From Weissella tructae (GTDB lineage Bacteria; Bacillota; Bacilli; Lactobacillales; Lactobacillaceae): a stretch of 64,000 nt of DNA. Position numbers and translations under genes: made by a program. The stretch is taken from the NCBI RefSeq assembly GCF_000732905.1, contig NZ_CP007588.1, forward strand, positions 1,054,001 to 1,118,000, written 5' to 3'. The first letter of the stretch is position 1, and each line of letters starts with the position of its first letter. The notes beneath the pieces were generated by a model that saw nothing but the letters and a program-made list of their open reading frames with translations, was not told the origin of the DNA and made no database searches. Shown here one piece after another: positions 1-9,108 of the stretch.

Positions 1-1269
1 GATCATAGCTAGTGAGAATTGTGTAATCAATGTGATAATCACAATGAACAAACCACTCGCAATCGCAATGATTGGAATCACTGGGTATAGCGGAACCTTA
101 TATGGTCGTGGCAAATCTGGTTCAGTACGACGCAAGATGATCACGGCTACGAATACCATTGTGTAGAACATCCAGATAACGAAAATCAACATGTCTGTAA
201 GCATGTCGAATCCACCCATGAACATCAATCCAATTGACAATGTTAGTTGGAACAAACCAGCTACAAATGGAATTTGGAAACGGTTCAACTTTGATAGTTG
301 TGCTGAGAAAGGTAGCTTCTTAGCTTGCGCCATAACGTATGGCAAACGCATTCCAGTCAAAGTGTATCCATTCAAAGTTCCAAAGATTGAAACCAAGATA
401 CCAACTGTGATCAACTTACCACCCATTGGGCCAAAGATAACTGATGCAACGTCCATCGCCGCATTTTCATTTCCAGCCAAAGCACCAGTAGATAGCGTAC
501 GAACGAACACAAGGCTAACCAACATGTAGATAGCTGTAATTCCGATCAATCCACCCAAGATGGCACGTGGCAAGTCACGTGATGGGTTCTTCATTTCACC
601 AGCGATGTTACCAACGTGGATCCATCCATCGTAGGCATACATCGTTGCTAGCAATCCAGCTCCAAGAGCTGTAATGAATCCACCAGTTCCTGCTCCCGCT
701 TCAATTGGGAACAAGCTAACTTCAACATGACCAGGTTGCAACAATCCGAAGATAATGATTAATGCCAATGGCACTAACTTAAAGACCAATGTAATTGTTT
801 GGAAGCTTCCAGCAACCTTTGATCCCAAGAAGTTAACCAATGTCACAAAAACTAACGCGGCAATTCCAACAGGCACAATCATGTTTGTTCCCAAGTGGAA
901 CAAGTTCACAACTTGTGTTCCAAAGATTACCCCTTTGGCTGCAATACTAGCTGGGAAGTAAATAATTACTTGTGCCCAACCTAGTAAGAAACTCCATAGC
1001 TTCCCATATGCACGTTCGATATAAACTAGCATTCCACCAGTTTCTGGAATTGCAGCAGCTAGTTCAGCACCCGTCAAACCGGCTGCGATACTAACTAAAC
1101 CACCTAATAGCCATACCAACAATGTCATACTTGTTGACCCAGTTACTTCAGCGACGTTTGATGCTTTAAAGAAAACTCCTGCTCCGATAACAGTCCCCAT
1201 GACTGTTGAAATGGCAGGAATTAGAGTCATCGTACGGTTCAATCCTTGCGGATTAGTCGTATTACTCAT
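1..1269 (-). CDS. APC-family amino acid permease (partial, C-terminus outside window)
   Basis: An open frame of 423 codons runs from an ATG at 1269 to the window edge without a stop. I translated it by hand. It begins MSNTTNPQGLNRTMTLIPA and continues with the glycine-rich first helix VMGTVIGAGVFFKAS, which is the unwound substrate-binding segment of the APC superfamily. About ten hydrophobic segments follow. The layout resembles the SteT/LAT-like serine-threonine exchangers and other cytoplasmic-membrane amino acid permeases. A possible SD (AGAGGA) lies about 7 nt before the start, and an extended -10 promoter sits 80 nt upstream. The substrate cannot be told from sequence alone. The 3' end of the gene is missing. 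Confidence 0.85.
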   Translation of the reverse strand, partial: MSNTTNPQGLNRTMTLIPAISTVMGTVIGAGVFFKASNVAEVTGSTSMTLLVWLLGGLVSIAAGLTGAELAAAIPETGGMLVYIERAYGKLWSFLLGWAQVIIYFPASIAAKGVIFGTQVVNLFHLGTNMIVPVGIAALVFVTLVNFLGSKVAGSFQTITLVFKLVPLALIIIFGLLQPGHVEVSLFPIEAGAGTGGFITALGAGLLATMYAYDGWIHVGNIAGEMKNPSRDLPRAILGGLIGITAIYMLVSLVFVRTLSTGALAGNENAAMDVASVIFGPMGGKLITVGILVSIFGTLNGYTLTGMRLPYVMAQAKKLPFSAQLSKLNRFQIPFVAGLFQLTLSIGLMFMGGFDMLTDMLIFVIWMFYTMVFVAVIILRRTEPDLPRPYKVPLYPVIPIIAIASGLFIVIITLITQFSLAMI

Positions 1270-1348
1270 GTTTGTATCCTCTAATTCGTTTAAATTTATT
1301 TGTCTGATTACGCTGCTTAAACATCAGTCGTAATTTTGAGTACCGCTC

Positions 1349-1357
1349 ATTATAGCA
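1349..1357 (-). promoter_or_regulatory. Extended -10 promoter element for the amino acid permease
   Basis: On the minus strand this reads TGCTATAAT, a perfect -10 hexamer with an extended TGN. A weak TTTATT lies about 18 nt upstream. It sits 80 nt before the permease start and is the only good promoter in the 1270-1414 gap. Confidence 0.5.
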
Positions 1358-1414
1358 CTTAAAAAAAACATAAATAAAATTATTTGTTAATATTCCTTAC
1401 ACCTTCAGTTTGCA

Positions 1415-2710
1415 TTACGTAAACAATGCAATGTAACCCCCTGCTATAACTAGGGTTAGCGAGCCGCCTAATCGATTTCCCATCTGGGCAAATCCCATCA
1501 AATTTAATCGATTAGAGGCACTTAGGACGGCTAGATTACCTGTGCCACCCATTGAATTATTAACTAAACCTGCTACAACAGACGATTCCAACGGATATAG
1601 TCCCATTAAGTAGCCCAAGCACCCTGCCACGATGGTGATTGTCAAAACACTCACAACGACTAATAAGACTAACTTCCATGAAATAGTTGCAAAGACAACG
1701 TGTAAATCTAATTTGGTTAGTCCAACCCCTGCTAAGACAGCATGTGTTAGATTTTTGGTAATAATTTGGCTAAAGGCTACCGCCGCATCTTCATATTCTA
1801 CTGACATTCGACCAGAAAATTTAATAATCATCACAACCACAATGATAAATGCATAACGATTAATCACTGGACATACGTAATGTAAAACCGTTCCAATCAT
1901 ATAGATGGTTAAAATAACCATCAAGCCAATTCCAAAATTTTGGGCATTCGCATTATCGACCAGCGTTTTCTCATGTAATCGATTAAAGTGGCGACGCAAT
2001 AAATTACCCTGACCATCTAATTTTGTACCTTGCGCCCTGTTTGTAACCCAACCAGAAACAATAATGGCAAAAATATTTCCCAATATAACAGCCGGTAAAA
2101 TTGTTGATAGATAATCACGGCTTGCACCAAAAGTTGATGCATATAGTTCAGACAAGGGAATTGCCCCAGCGCTAATACCACCGCCCATAATTGGGAAAGC
2201 AACATATAGCATGGCTTTGTTGATATCAAACCCAAGGACATAAGCCACAAAGGCTAGAATCAGTAACGTACTCATAATAGATAGAAAAGCGACTGGCAAA
2301 AAACGAATCGCAACTGGCCCAATCACATGGCGACTAATCCCTAAAATCGATCCAACAATCAATGAAATGATAAAAAAGTCGATAAATTTACTGTCACTTA
2401 ACCATAGCTCAACTGAATCAACTAAATATGCCGGAATTGCGCCCGTCATCGCGAGTAACGATGTCCCTACTAACGTAAAGACCGCACCCCCACCTAGATA
2501 TTGGTTAAAAAATGGAATACTTGACCCAATCGTATACAGCAAGTTTCCCGTCACAAATACCAAGAATAGATTGCCCAACAAATTAGTTGGATAAGCGCCT
2601 ACATGAATCAAAAAAATCATTAAGCTAATCATAATGGCGTACATCAATAGACTAATACCATCAATTTTATAAGTTTTTAGTGTATTAGTTAATTTACTCA
2701 GTGCTACCAT
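1415..2710 (-). CDS. 2-hydroxycarboxylate transporter (CitP/MleP/CimH family)
   Basis: Predicted secondary transporter for citrate, malate or another 2-hydroxycarboxylate at the cytoplasmic membrane (2HCT family). The 431-residue protein has many hydrophobic helices and both signature re-entrant loops: GGGISAGAIPLSELYA near residue 180, and a C-terminal NNSMGGTGNLAVLSASNR followed by MGNRLGG. That last arginine corresponds to the carboxylate-binding Arg of CitP/CitS. I chose the ATG at 2710 because AAAGGAG lies 11 nt before it. A GTG at 2734 is in frame but has no SD. The gene follows the drug exporter by 36 nt and is probably cotranscribed with it. No citrate lyase or malolactic genes are nearby, so the physiological substrate is open. 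Confidence 0.88.
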   Translation of the reverse strand: MVALSKLTNTLKTYKIDGISLLMYAIMISLMIFLIHVGAYPTNLLGNLFLVFVTGNLLYTIGSSIPFFNQYLGGGAVFTLVGTSLLAMTGAIPAYLVDSVELWLSDSKFIDFFIISLIVGSILGISRHVIGPVAIRFLPVAFLSIMSTLLILAFVAYVLGFDINKAMLYVAFPIMGGGISAGAIPLSELYASTFGASRDYLSTILPAVILGNIFAIIVSGWVTNRAQGTKLDGQGNLLRRHFNRLHEKTLVDNANAQNFGIGLMVILTIYMIGTVLHYVCPVINRYAFIIVVVMIIKFSGRMSVEYEDAAVAFSQIITKNLTHAVLAGVGLTKLDLHVVFATISWKLVLLVVVSVLTITIVAGCLGYLMGLYPLESSVVAGLVNNSMGGTGNLAVLSASNRLNLMGFAQMGNRLGGSLTLVIAGGYIALFT

Positions 2711-2746
2711 AGTTGCTACGACTCCTTTATTCACATCACTTATTTT

Positions 2747-3919
2747 TTATGGGCGAGATTTTAAGTACATCATCGTTCCCAAAACTTGGACAACTGCAAT
2801 CACAATAGCTAATGGAATCAATGAGTCTGCGCCCATCAAACCAACTAATGGCGAAACTAATCCCCCCATTGCATAACGCATCAAACCTAGAATCCCAGAT
2901 GCCGCTCCGGTTCCTGTTTGCACATGTTGCATCGCAATTGATGTTGTCAAACTGCTGACACCTCCAACTGGTGCCACAATTAAGAAGAATGCCAAACACA
3001 TCAGTAAGACATGGTTAGATAACACGACATTCAACCAAACTAAACTACCACCCATCAATGAGATAATCACAAATACCCCTAAGGCATGATATTCGCCCAT
3101 CTTAGCCGCTAATTTCGCTGAAATATGCGCCGCAATTAGAATCCCCAGCCCATTAATGGCATACACAATCGAAAATTGTAAAATGCTTAAATCATAGATG
3201 GTTTCCAAAACAAATGTTGACCCAGCAATGTAAGCGAACAAACCAGCCATCATAAATGCTTGGGTCCAGGCCATAAACATAAAGCCTTTGTTTGACCACA
3301 ATGTCTTGAAGGTTTGCTTCGGTGTCATTTGTGCGTGACTATTATCAAATTCTGGGGCAGTTTCAGGTAAGCTGGTATAAATAGCAACCCATAATACTGC
3401 GCCTAAAACGGCCAACACAATAAATGTCATTTGCCAGTGTGATAACGCAATAATTACACCACCAATGACTGGTGCCACAATCGGAAAGACACCATTAATC
3501 ATTTGATTTAATGCGACATTACGTGTTAATTGCAAGCCTTCAAACGAATCCGCAATCACTGCTAACGATAGAACAATCCCAGCGGATCCACCTAAACCTT
3601 GAATAAATCGGAATAAGATCACGCCATAAATATTCGGTGTCAAAATAATCCCCACCGTTGCTAAAGTGAAGATTCCCACACCAACCAAAAGGGCTCGTCG
3701 ACGACCAACACGGTCAGACCATGGGCCAATAATAATTTGTCCAATTGCCAGTCCAATTAAGGATGCGGTAATCGTCAATTGAATCATCGTGGGCGTTGTA
3801 TTTAGATTTTGTTGCATCTCTGGTAACCCAGGTAGATACAAATCTAAAGACAGTGGTCCAAATGCACTCAAGATTCCCAATAAAAATAATTGCAATGCTC
3901 CTAATTTTTGTCGTGCCAC
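2747..3919 (-). CDS. MFS transporter, Bcr/CflA drug-resistance family
   Basis: A 390-residue, 12-helix major facilitator protein. Helix 1 carries the family motif SLDLYLPGLPEM, loop 2-3 has GPWSDRVGRRRAL (MFS motif A), and helix 4 has RFIQGLGGSAG. Together these mark the Bcr/CflA drug:H+ antiporter group, so proton-driven export of a small toxic compound is the likely role. The start is a GTG: AGGAGG lies 8 nt before 3919 and there is no better ATG. The gene is divergent from gtrA and is followed closely by the 2HCT transporter. The substrate is unknown. Confidence 0.85.
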   Translation of the reverse strand: MARQKLGALQLFLLGILSAFGPLSLDLYLPGLPEMQQNLNTTPTMIQLTITASLIGLAIGQIIIGPWSDRVGRRRALLVGVGIFTLATVGIILTPNIYGVILFRFIQGLGGSAGIVLSLAVIADSFEGLQLTRNVALNQMINGVFPIVAPVIGGVIIALSHWQMTFIVLAVLGAVLWVAIYTSLPETAPEFDNSHAQMTPKQTFKTLWSNKGFMFMAWTQAFMMAGLFAYIAGSTFVLETIYDLSILQFSIVYAINGLGILIAAHISAKLAAKMGEYHALGVFVIISLMGGSLVWLNVVLSNHVLLMCLAFFLIVAPVGGVSSLTTSIAMQHVQTGTGAASGILGLMRYAMGGLVSPLVGLMGADSLIPLAIVIAVVQVLGTMMYLKSRP

Positions 3920-4040
3920 AAGCAGTGCCTCCTATTCCATTCTAAATGTTTACATTGTCTTTCATTATTTCACATTTACACCTTAAACAAAACCATCCAT
4001 TGATTTTTCCTGTATTTCTCTTAAGCCTAGCGCCACATAT

Positions 4041-4069
4041 TTGTTAGAAGTGTTTGACTTTGGTATACT
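4041..4069 (+). promoter_or_regulatory. Promoter of the gtrA-like gene
   Basis: -35 TTGTTA (4041-4046), 17-nt spacer, -10 TATACT (4064-4069) preceded by TGG, an extended -10. It lies 32 nt before the start codon. Confidence 0.65.
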
Positions 4070-4101
4070 CAACATAAATATTATAGAAACAGGAAGTCAT
4101 C

Positions 4102-4515
4102 ATGCGCCAACTTATTGATAAATATGCTCACATCATCTCATATCTTTTTTGGGGAGTCATGACGACCCTGATTAGTCTAGGTTCATACGCTCTGTTCTTG
4201 GCTGTTTGGGATATAAACTATCAAGTTAGTAATGTCCTATCTTGGATCATTTCTGTAACCTTTGCCTTCTTTGTGAATAAGTACTTTGTTTTCCACTCAA
4301 AGACTAGCGGATTCAAAACACTTCTTAAAGAAGGGATTAATTTCTACGGTGCCCGTCTAGGAACACTGGGAATGGAAATCGTGGTGCTTTGGATTGGGGT
4401 CAGCGTGTTAAACGGTGATGCTTATCTATGGAAGCTAATTGTTCAAGTCCTGATTTTGATTGCGAACTATCTGGCAAGTAAGTTAATTTTCAAAAAGAAC
4501 GAAATGGACGCATAA
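4102..4515 (+). CDS. GtrA-like membrane protein
   Basis: A 137-residue protein with four predicted transmembrane helices that matches the GtrA/DPMS family in spacing and motifs: YLFWGVMTTLISLGSY in helix 1, SWIISVTFAFFVNKYFVF across helices 2-3, and NYLASKLIFKK at the C-terminus. GtrA-type proteins are thought to flip or hold lipid-linked sugars for wall polysaccharide or teichoic acid modification. AGGAAG lies 7-8 nt before the ATG. It is monocistronic, with a good promoter upstream and a strong terminator downstream. No partner glycosyltransferase is present nearby, so the sugar substrate cannot be inferred. Confidence 0.85.
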   Translation: MRQLIDKYAHIISYLFWGVMTTLISLGSYALFLAVWDINYQVSNVLSWIISVTFAFFVNKYFVFHSKTSGFKTLLKEGINFYGARLGTLGMEIVVLWIGVSVLNGDAYLWKLIVQVLILIANYLASKLIFKKNEMDA

Positions 4516-4540
4516 TCCTTTCGTCCCCCACGAAAAAATA

Positions 4541-4575
4541 AAAAGAAGGTGAACGCCTGTCGTTCACCTTCTTTT
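4541..4575. terminator. Bidirectional intrinsic terminator between gtrA-like gene and butanediol dehydrogenase
   Basis: 12-bp perfect stem (AGAAGGTGAACG with its complement) around a 5-nt loop, with A-run before and T-run after. It can serve both converging genes. Confidence 0.9.
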
Positions 4576-4600
4576 TTATGTCATTTTTATTTCGTCATGC

Positions 4601-5647
4601 TTATTTTGACAAATCAACCAAAATCTTAGCTTGTGACTTGTCTGTTGTTAGTGATTCGAATCCCTTAGTGACAATGTCATCCAAGACAATTTCGTCAGTA
4701 ATAACTGGCGCAACATCTAGTAATCCTTGGCTAACCAAATCAACTGTTTGTTGGAATGATTCACGTGAGTAAGCAATCGTTGTTGTTAGCTTAACTCCTG
4801 AATTCATCAATTGCATTGGGTTGAATGAGATTGGCTTTGCAAAGATTGACACGATAACTGATGTTCCGCGTGGCTTTGTGCTGTCAATTGCTTGTTCAAA
4901 TGTTGCTTGAACTCCGGCAACTTCGAATGATACGTCCGCACCACCTGGGATGATTTCCTTAATAGCGGCCACAGTATCTTCAACCTTGGCTGGGTTGATT
5001 ACATCTGTTGCGCCCATTGCCAAGGCCTTTTCCAAACGAACATCTGATAGGTCCACAACCACAATCTTAGTGGCTCCAGCAGCCTTCGCTGCCGCAGCGA
5101 CTAGTACACCAATTGGTCCTGAACCGAAGATAACAACCTTTTGTCCAAACTTCAAACCACCTTCTTTAACAGCTTGCACCGCTACGGCAGCTGGTTCGAT
5201 TGTGGCGGCCAAACGAAGTGAGAAGTCTTCTGGTAATGGGTAGATGTTCACTTCAGGTACGTTAACCAATTCAGTGAATCCACCATCAGTACTCAATCCC
5301 AAGAAGCTGTAACCATCGTAAACATCAACATCATCTGCTGAATCCATGTGGGTAACAGTTGGGTTAACTGCGACATGATCTCCAACCTTAACCTTTGTCA
5401 CATCTTTACCAACACGTTCTACCACACCTGAGAACTCGTGTCCCATTGTGATTGGTGCTTGTCCACCAGTCAATGCATCCATCTTTTCAACAGGAATGAA
5501 AACGGGTCCTTCCAAATATTCGTGCAAGTCACTTCCACAAATACCAGCATAGGCCACCTTAACGACAACTTCGTTGTCCTTCGTTGGCTTCAATTCTACG
5601 TCTTCTACTCGAACATCCTTTACACCATGCCATACTGCTGCTTTCAT
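4601..5647 (-). CDS. Medium-chain dehydrogenase, 2,3-butanediol dehydrogenase-like
   Basis: A 348-residue medium-chain dehydrogenase, probably an NAD(H)-dependent (R,R)-butanediol/acetoin reductase. The catalytic zinc ligands are visible (Cys37 in GICGSD, His70-Glu71 in GHE), as are the Rossmann motif GSGPIGVLVA and the length usual for BdhA. The four structural-zinc cysteines normally near residues 95-115 are absent; the segment there reads NPTVTHMDSADD. I placed the start at MKAAVW (5647): the SD-like GGGGGG lies 7 nt before it, and family members begin at this Met. Together with als and aldB at 60.8-63.3 kb it would complete pyruvate to acetoin to butanediol. A different sugar alcohol or alcohol as substrate cannot be excluded. 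Confidence 0.8.
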   Translation of the reverse strand: MKAAVWHGVKDVRVEDVELKPTKDNEVVVKVAYAGICGSDLHEYLEGPVFIPVEKMDALTGGQAPITMGHEFSGVVERVGKDVTKVKVGDHVAVNPTVTHMDSADDVDVYDGYSFLGLSTDGGFTELVNVPEVNIYPLPEDFSLRLAATIEPAAVAVQAVKEGGLKFGQKVVIFGSGPIGVLVAAAAKAAGATKIVVVDLSDVRLEKALAMGATDVINPAKVEDTVAAIKEIIPGGADVSFEVAGVQATFEQAIDSTKPRGTSVIVSIFAKPISFNPMQLMNSGVKLTTTIAYSRESFQQTVDLVSQGLLDVAPVITDEIVLDDIVTKGFESLTTDKSQAKILVDLSK

Positions 5648-5790
5648 CATTAAGCCCCCCATTGACTTTGTCTTGTTTATATCTCTCTACACTTCATATT
5701 TTAAACTTTTAAAATCAAAAAGCAAGCATAAATGTTACTTTTTTCACATTCTTTTTATACGCCACCTTTTTTCACGAACAAAGCCCCTAA

Positions 5791-5824
5791 AAACAAAAGA
5801 ACACCGTCAAACAGGACGATGTTC
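5791..5824 (-). terminator. Intrinsic terminator of the deo operon
   Basis: On the minus strand a 10-bp stem (GAACATCGTC / GACGGTGTTC, one U-G pair) with a 6-nt loop is followed by TTTTGTTT. It lies about 140 nt past the deoD stop. The rest of 5648-5964 holds no gene that I can support. Confidence 0.75.
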
Positions 5825-5964
5825 AGATTTTAAATTAAAAATAGATTGTTCAAAACAATATATGACGTCATCTAAATGATGATTAATTGTGTTTTAATTC
5901 ACGATATAACCACCCTGATACGATCAATATTTAAAGTGATTCAACCGTTCAAAATCCCCTGCCT

Positions 5965-6672
5965 TTATAGCGTCAACGCCGTTTCCAAAGCAACCAACAT
6001 CATATCCTTGAATGATGTTTGACGCTCTTCTGGTGATAGGGCTTCATCACGGTAAATATGGTCCGAAGCGGTTAAGACATCCAAGGCACGGAAATGTAAT
6101 TTCGCACCTAGTAAGTAAAGACCAGCCGCTTCCATTTCTGTTCCCAATACGCCGTAATCCTTTAGCTTATTCATATCAATTTCATCGTTATAGAAACGAT
6201 CTGCCGCAAAGATATTACCCACTTTAACTGGAACATTCAATTCCTTGGCCTTATGAAAAGCTGTGTCCAATAAGGCAAAGTCTGGCGTTGCTGACCAATA
6301 AATACCTGGTCCAAACGTTTGCGCAATGACCGCTGAATCAGTTGACGCACCAGATGCTAAAACAACATCCCCCAATTCGATATCATCAGCCATCGCACCA
6401 AATGAACCCACACGCATAATGTTCTTCACACCGTAGACGCTGACTAATTCATTCACATAAATAGACATAGATGGAATTCCCATTCCTGAACCTTGTACCG
6501 AAACGCGGTGTCCCTTGTAAGTTCCAGTGAATCCCAACATGCCACGAACATCATTCACTTGCACAACATCTTCCAAAAATGTGTCCGCAATATACTTGGC
6601 ACGCAATGGATCTCCTGGCAACAAAACTGTTTCGGCGTAGTCACCTACGTTGGCGTTGATATGTGGTGTCAT
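5965..6672 (-). CDS. deoD: Purine nucleoside phosphorylase DeoD
   Basis: Cytoplasmic hexameric-type purine nucleoside phosphorylase (235 aa). It splits purine (deoxy)nucleosides with phosphate into base and (deoxy)ribose-1-phosphate. Visible landmarks are the phosphate-binding LLPGDPLRAKYIA (residues 17-29), MRVGSFGA, and TEMEAAGLY, which contacts the ribose. Length and order match E. coli/Bacillus DeoD. The SD GGGAGGA precedes the ATG. It is the last gene of deoC-deoB-deoD, 16 nt after deoB, so its product feeds the mutase and aldolase encoded just upstream. Confidence 0.96.
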   Translation of the reverse strand: MTPHINANVGDYAETVLLPGDPLRAKYIADTFLEDVVQVNDVRGMLGFTGTYKGHRVSVQGSGMGIPSMSIYVNELVSVYGVKNIMRVGSFGAMADDIELGDVVLASGASTDSAVIAQTFGPGIYWSATPDFALLDTAFHKAKELNVPVKVGNIFAADRFYNDEIDMNKLKDYGVLGTEMEAAGLYLLGAKLHFRALDVLTASDHIYRDEALSPEERQTSFKDMMLVALETALTL

Positions 6673-6688
6673 TTTGATATCCTCCCAA

Positions 6689-7888
6689 TTATTTCCCGTT
6701 TGTTAGTTCCGTTAAAAATGATGTTCCGGCAGGCCCACCTGCTACACCAAAATTAGCGAGTATTGTTTGTCCCAAGTCCGCAAATGAATGCCGGACACCT
6801 AAGTCATGACCGACCACCATACTTGGTGAATAGGCCAACAAAGGTACTTGTTCACGCGTATGATCAGTCCCCTTAAAGCCAGGGTCGTTCCCATGATCAG
6901 CTGTAATCAACAACAAGTCATCCGCGTGAAGATGCTGCAAAACATCACCTAGTCGTGCATCAAACGCCATTAAGGCTTCCCCCATCCCTTGAGGGTCACG
7001 ACGATGACCATACATGGCATCAAAATCAACTAAATTAGCAAAGACGAAACCACTAAAGTCCGTTGCCACCCATTTATCGACTTGATCCATCCCATCCATA
7101 TTTGATTCAGTGTGTACCCCTTCAAGAATACCTTCACCAGAAAAAATATCATTTACTTTCCCAATACCAACCACTTGAACCCCTGCATCTGACAAGCGGT
7201 TCAAATCTGTTTGGCCTGTTGGCTTCAGCGTAAAGTCATGACGATTCGCTGTACGCTTAAACGATAGACTATCCGCTCCAATAAATGGTCGGGCAATAAT
7301 TCGTCCAATCATATTAGGCGCTTGATTGACCAACTTTCGGGCGTATTCACAAATACGATATAACTCATCTAATGGCACCACATCTTCGTGGGCTGCAATT
7401 TGCAAGACAGAATCCCCAGACGTGTAAATAATTAACGCGCCTGTATCAACTGCTTCTTGTCCATAATCACGAATGACATCAGTCCCAGAATAGGGGCGAT
7501 TAACCAATAAAGGTCGCCCTGAAAATGCGGCTAATTCATCCATAATTTCAGCTGGAAAACCATTCGGATAGGTTGCTAATTCCGTTTCAACCGGCAAGCC
7601 CATCATTTCCCAATGACCATCCATACTATCTTTTCCTGCTGATGTTTCTTGCATAACGCCAAAATCTCCAATTGGAGTCTCAACGGGTGCTACGCCCATA
7701 ATTGGCGTAGGACGTGCAATATTCCCTAACCCTAATTTTTGTAAATTAGGTAATTTTAAATTTCCTTGAAAATGTGCCCCCACATGTCCAAGTGTATCTG
7801 ATCCGACATCTCCATACTTCGCTGCATCGGGCGCAGCGCCAATTCCTACTGAATCTAACACAATACTAAAAACACGCTTATAAGCCAT
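6689..7888 (-). CDS. deoB: Phosphopentomutase DeoB
   Basis: Interconverts (deoxy)ribose-1-phosphate and -5-phosphate. The 399-residue protein has the alkaline-phosphatase-superfamily metal sites: [14 protein letters not shown] at the N-terminus (Asp12), the nucleophile region with [12 protein letters not shown], and ITADHGNDP plus [10 protein letters not shown] near the C-terminus. AGGGAGAG is the SD. It lies between deoC (101-nt gap, containing a cre-like site at 7909) and deoD (16 nt). Confidence 0.96.
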   Translation of the reverse strand: MAYKRVFSIVLDSVGIGAAPDAAKYGDVGSDTLGHVGAHFQGNLKLPNLQKLGLGNIARPTPIMGVAPVETPIGDFGVMQETSAGKDSMDGHWEMMGLPVETELATYPNGFPAEIMDELAAFSGRPLLVNRPYSGTDVIRDYGQEAVDTGALIIYTSGDSVLQIAAHEDVVPLDELYRICEYARKLVNQAPNMIGRIIARPFIGADSLSFKRTANRHDFTLKPTGQTDLNRLSDAGVQVVGIGKVNDIFSGEGILEGVHTESNMDGMDQVDKWVATDFSGFVFANLVDFDAMYGHRRDPQGMGEALMAFDARLGDVLQHLHADDLLLITADHGNDPGFKGTDHTREQVPLLAYSPSMVVGHDLGVRHSFADLGQTILANFGVAGGPAGTSFLTELTNGK

Positions 7889-7908
7889 CGTTTACTCTCC
7901 CTTTTAAC

Positions 7909-7922
7909 AGAAAACGTTCACA
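7909..7922 (-). promoter_or_regulatory. Candidate cre site between deoC and deoB
   Basis: Minus strand TGTGAACGTTTTCT fits the CcpA consensus TGWNANCGNTNWCA except for the last base. It could act as a roadblock site inside the operon. This is a sequence match only. Confidence 0.4.
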
Positions 7923-7989
7923 TATAATTCTCAAGTCAGTGTAGCAACGCTACGTCTCGGCTTGCTTTTAATTTTGTTTCATTGGCTGT

Positions 7990-8673
7990 TTAATAATCGC
8001 CAGTATAATCTTCTTCATTCATAATCGCGACAGAAGCACTGACACCTAGACGACTTGCGCCAGCGTCAAGCATAGCTAATGCTTCTTCTCGTGTATGGAT
8101 ACCCCCAGAGGCTTTCACCCCTAAGTCAGGACCCACAGTTTCACGCATCACTTTAACATCCGCAATCTTAGCACCACCAGTTGAAAAACCAGTTGATGTC
8201 TTAACAAAGTCTGCACCACCATCACGTGTCGCTTGACTTGCCAACACAATTTCTTCTGGTGTTAACAAGGCTGTTTCAATGATGACCTTTAGAATAGCGT
8301 GACGGGCATGAGCTGCTTCAGCTAATTGATGAATTTCATCAGTTACCATGGCCACATTACCGGCCTTTAATTCACCAACATTAATCACCATGTCAACTTC
8401 AGTTGCGCCGTTTTCAATCGCATCAATTGTTTCCGCTACTTTAATTGCTGTTGTATTTGCTCCCAAAGGGAAACCAATCACTGTACAGGTGGCGACATCA
8501 GTTCCCTTTAATGCCTCCGCGACAGTTGCTACCCAATAAGGATTAATACAAACAGAAGCAAAACCATAGGTCTTTGCTTCTGCTGCAATTTCTAACACTT
8601 GTTCTCGTGTTGCATTGGCCTTCAATAGGGTGTGATCCATTGTGCCTGCTAGGTCAGTTAGTGTCATTGTCAT
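7990..8673 (-). CDS. deoC: Deoxyribose-phosphate aldolase DeoC
   Basis: Cleaves 2-deoxyribose-5-phosphate to acetaldehyde and glyceraldehyde-3-phosphate. The 227-residue TIM-barrel class I aldolase has the Schiff-base lysine in FVKTSTGFS, the second active-site lysine in GVKASGGI, and the phosphate-binding end of the barrel. The start at 8673 is supported by AGGAGA 7 nt upstream; a second ATG two codons later is less well placed. It is the promoter-proximal gene of the deo operon, behind a near-consensus sigma-A promoter flanked by two cre sites. Confidence 0.96.
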   Translation of the reverse strand: MTMTLTDLAGTMDHTLLKANATREQVLEIAAEAKTYGFASVCINPYWVATVAEALKGTDVATCTVIGFPLGANTTAIKVAETIDAIENGATEVDMVINVGELKAGNVAMVTDEIHQLAEAAHARHAILKVIIETALLTPEEIVLASQATRDGGADFVKTSTGFSTGGAKIADVKVMRETVGPDLGVKASGGIHTREEALAMLDAGASRLGVSASVAIMNEEDYTGDY

Positions 8674-8774
8674 AACGCAATCTCCTCATAAAATATTAAG
8701 TTATTTTGAGATTGCCCTAGCCCTCAAATTATCGACAGTCTCCGCGCCACACCACTGTCACCCGCTGCGGTATT

Positions 8775-8788
8775 TGCAACCGCTTACA
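8775..8788 (-). promoter_or_regulatory. cre site overlapping the deo transcription start region
   Basis: Minus strand TGTAAGCGGTTGCA matches TGWNANCGNTNWCA at all but one position. It lies just downstream of the deo -10, where CcpA binding would repress. Confidence 0.55.
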
Positions 8789-8794
8789 ACATTG

Positions 8795-8823
8795 ATTTTA
8801 AAGACATGTTGGCTGTTTGTCAA
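8795..8823 (-). promoter_or_regulatory. Sigma-A promoter of deoCBD
   Basis: Perfect -35 TTGACA (8818-8823), 17-nt spacer, -10 TAAAAT (8795-8800), read on the minus strand. It lies about 120 nt before deoC. Confidence 0.8.
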
Positions 8824-8830
8824 TTAAAAA

Positions 8831-8844
8831 TAAAAACGCTTTCA
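8831..8844 (-). promoter_or_regulatory. cre site upstream of the deo promoter
   Basis: Minus strand TGAAAGCGTTTTTA matches the CcpA consensus with one mismatch. It sits about 10 nt upstream of the -35. Confidence 0.55.
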
Positions 8845-8981
8845 TTTCATCGACGAACCGGCAAACCATTGAAAAAATATCAGCTAGTCCAACCTAAATG
8901 GTATAGCAGAAAAAACAACTGAATATAAGTAATCTCCCCACCAACGTAAATCGTTTTTTCACAATATCAAACACCCTATTC

Positions 8982-8997
8982 TGGTATATCTATACCA
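8982..8997. promoter_or_regulatory. 16-bp palindromic operator candidate upstream of the PTS operon
   Basis: TGGTATA-TC-TATACCA is a perfect 7-bp inverted repeat. It resembles operators of GntR/HutC-family sugar regulators (TGGTATAGACCA-like). A half-site TGGTATAG recurs at 8899-8906. No regulator gene is in the window. Apart from these sites and the two promoters, the 8674-9108 gap holds no gene that I can see. Confidence 0.5.
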
Positions 8998-9033
8998 TTA
9001 AAAAAACCATAAAATAACACTATCTTTTTGTTT

Positions 9034-9047
9034 TGAAAGCGATTACA
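9034..9047 (+). promoter_or_regulatory. cre site of the PTS-DUF871 operon
   Basis: TGAAAGCGATTACA is a perfect match to the CcpA consensus TGWNANCGNTNWCA. It lies 62 nt before the IIC start. Confidence 0.7.
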
Positions 9048-9108
9048 TTAAGTGTGTATCAAATAGGAAAATATGTCTTGGTTCATTGTTTTTGCGGAGG
9101 AAACAGAT

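Noticed and set aside
1410-1431. Inverted repeat TTGCATT-N8-AATGCAA at the end of the 2HCT transporter gene as a terminator
   Set aside because: Short stem overlapping the stop codon with no T-run after it on the minus strand.
2736-2999. 87-codon frame inside the drug exporter gene
   Set aside because: It overlaps the exporter on the same strand in another frame and has no SD or plausible protein composition.
9073-9108. In-frame ATG upstream of the PTS IIC gene
   Set aside because: It has no SD, while the ATG at 9109 has GGAGG at 8 nt and begins the family N-terminus.
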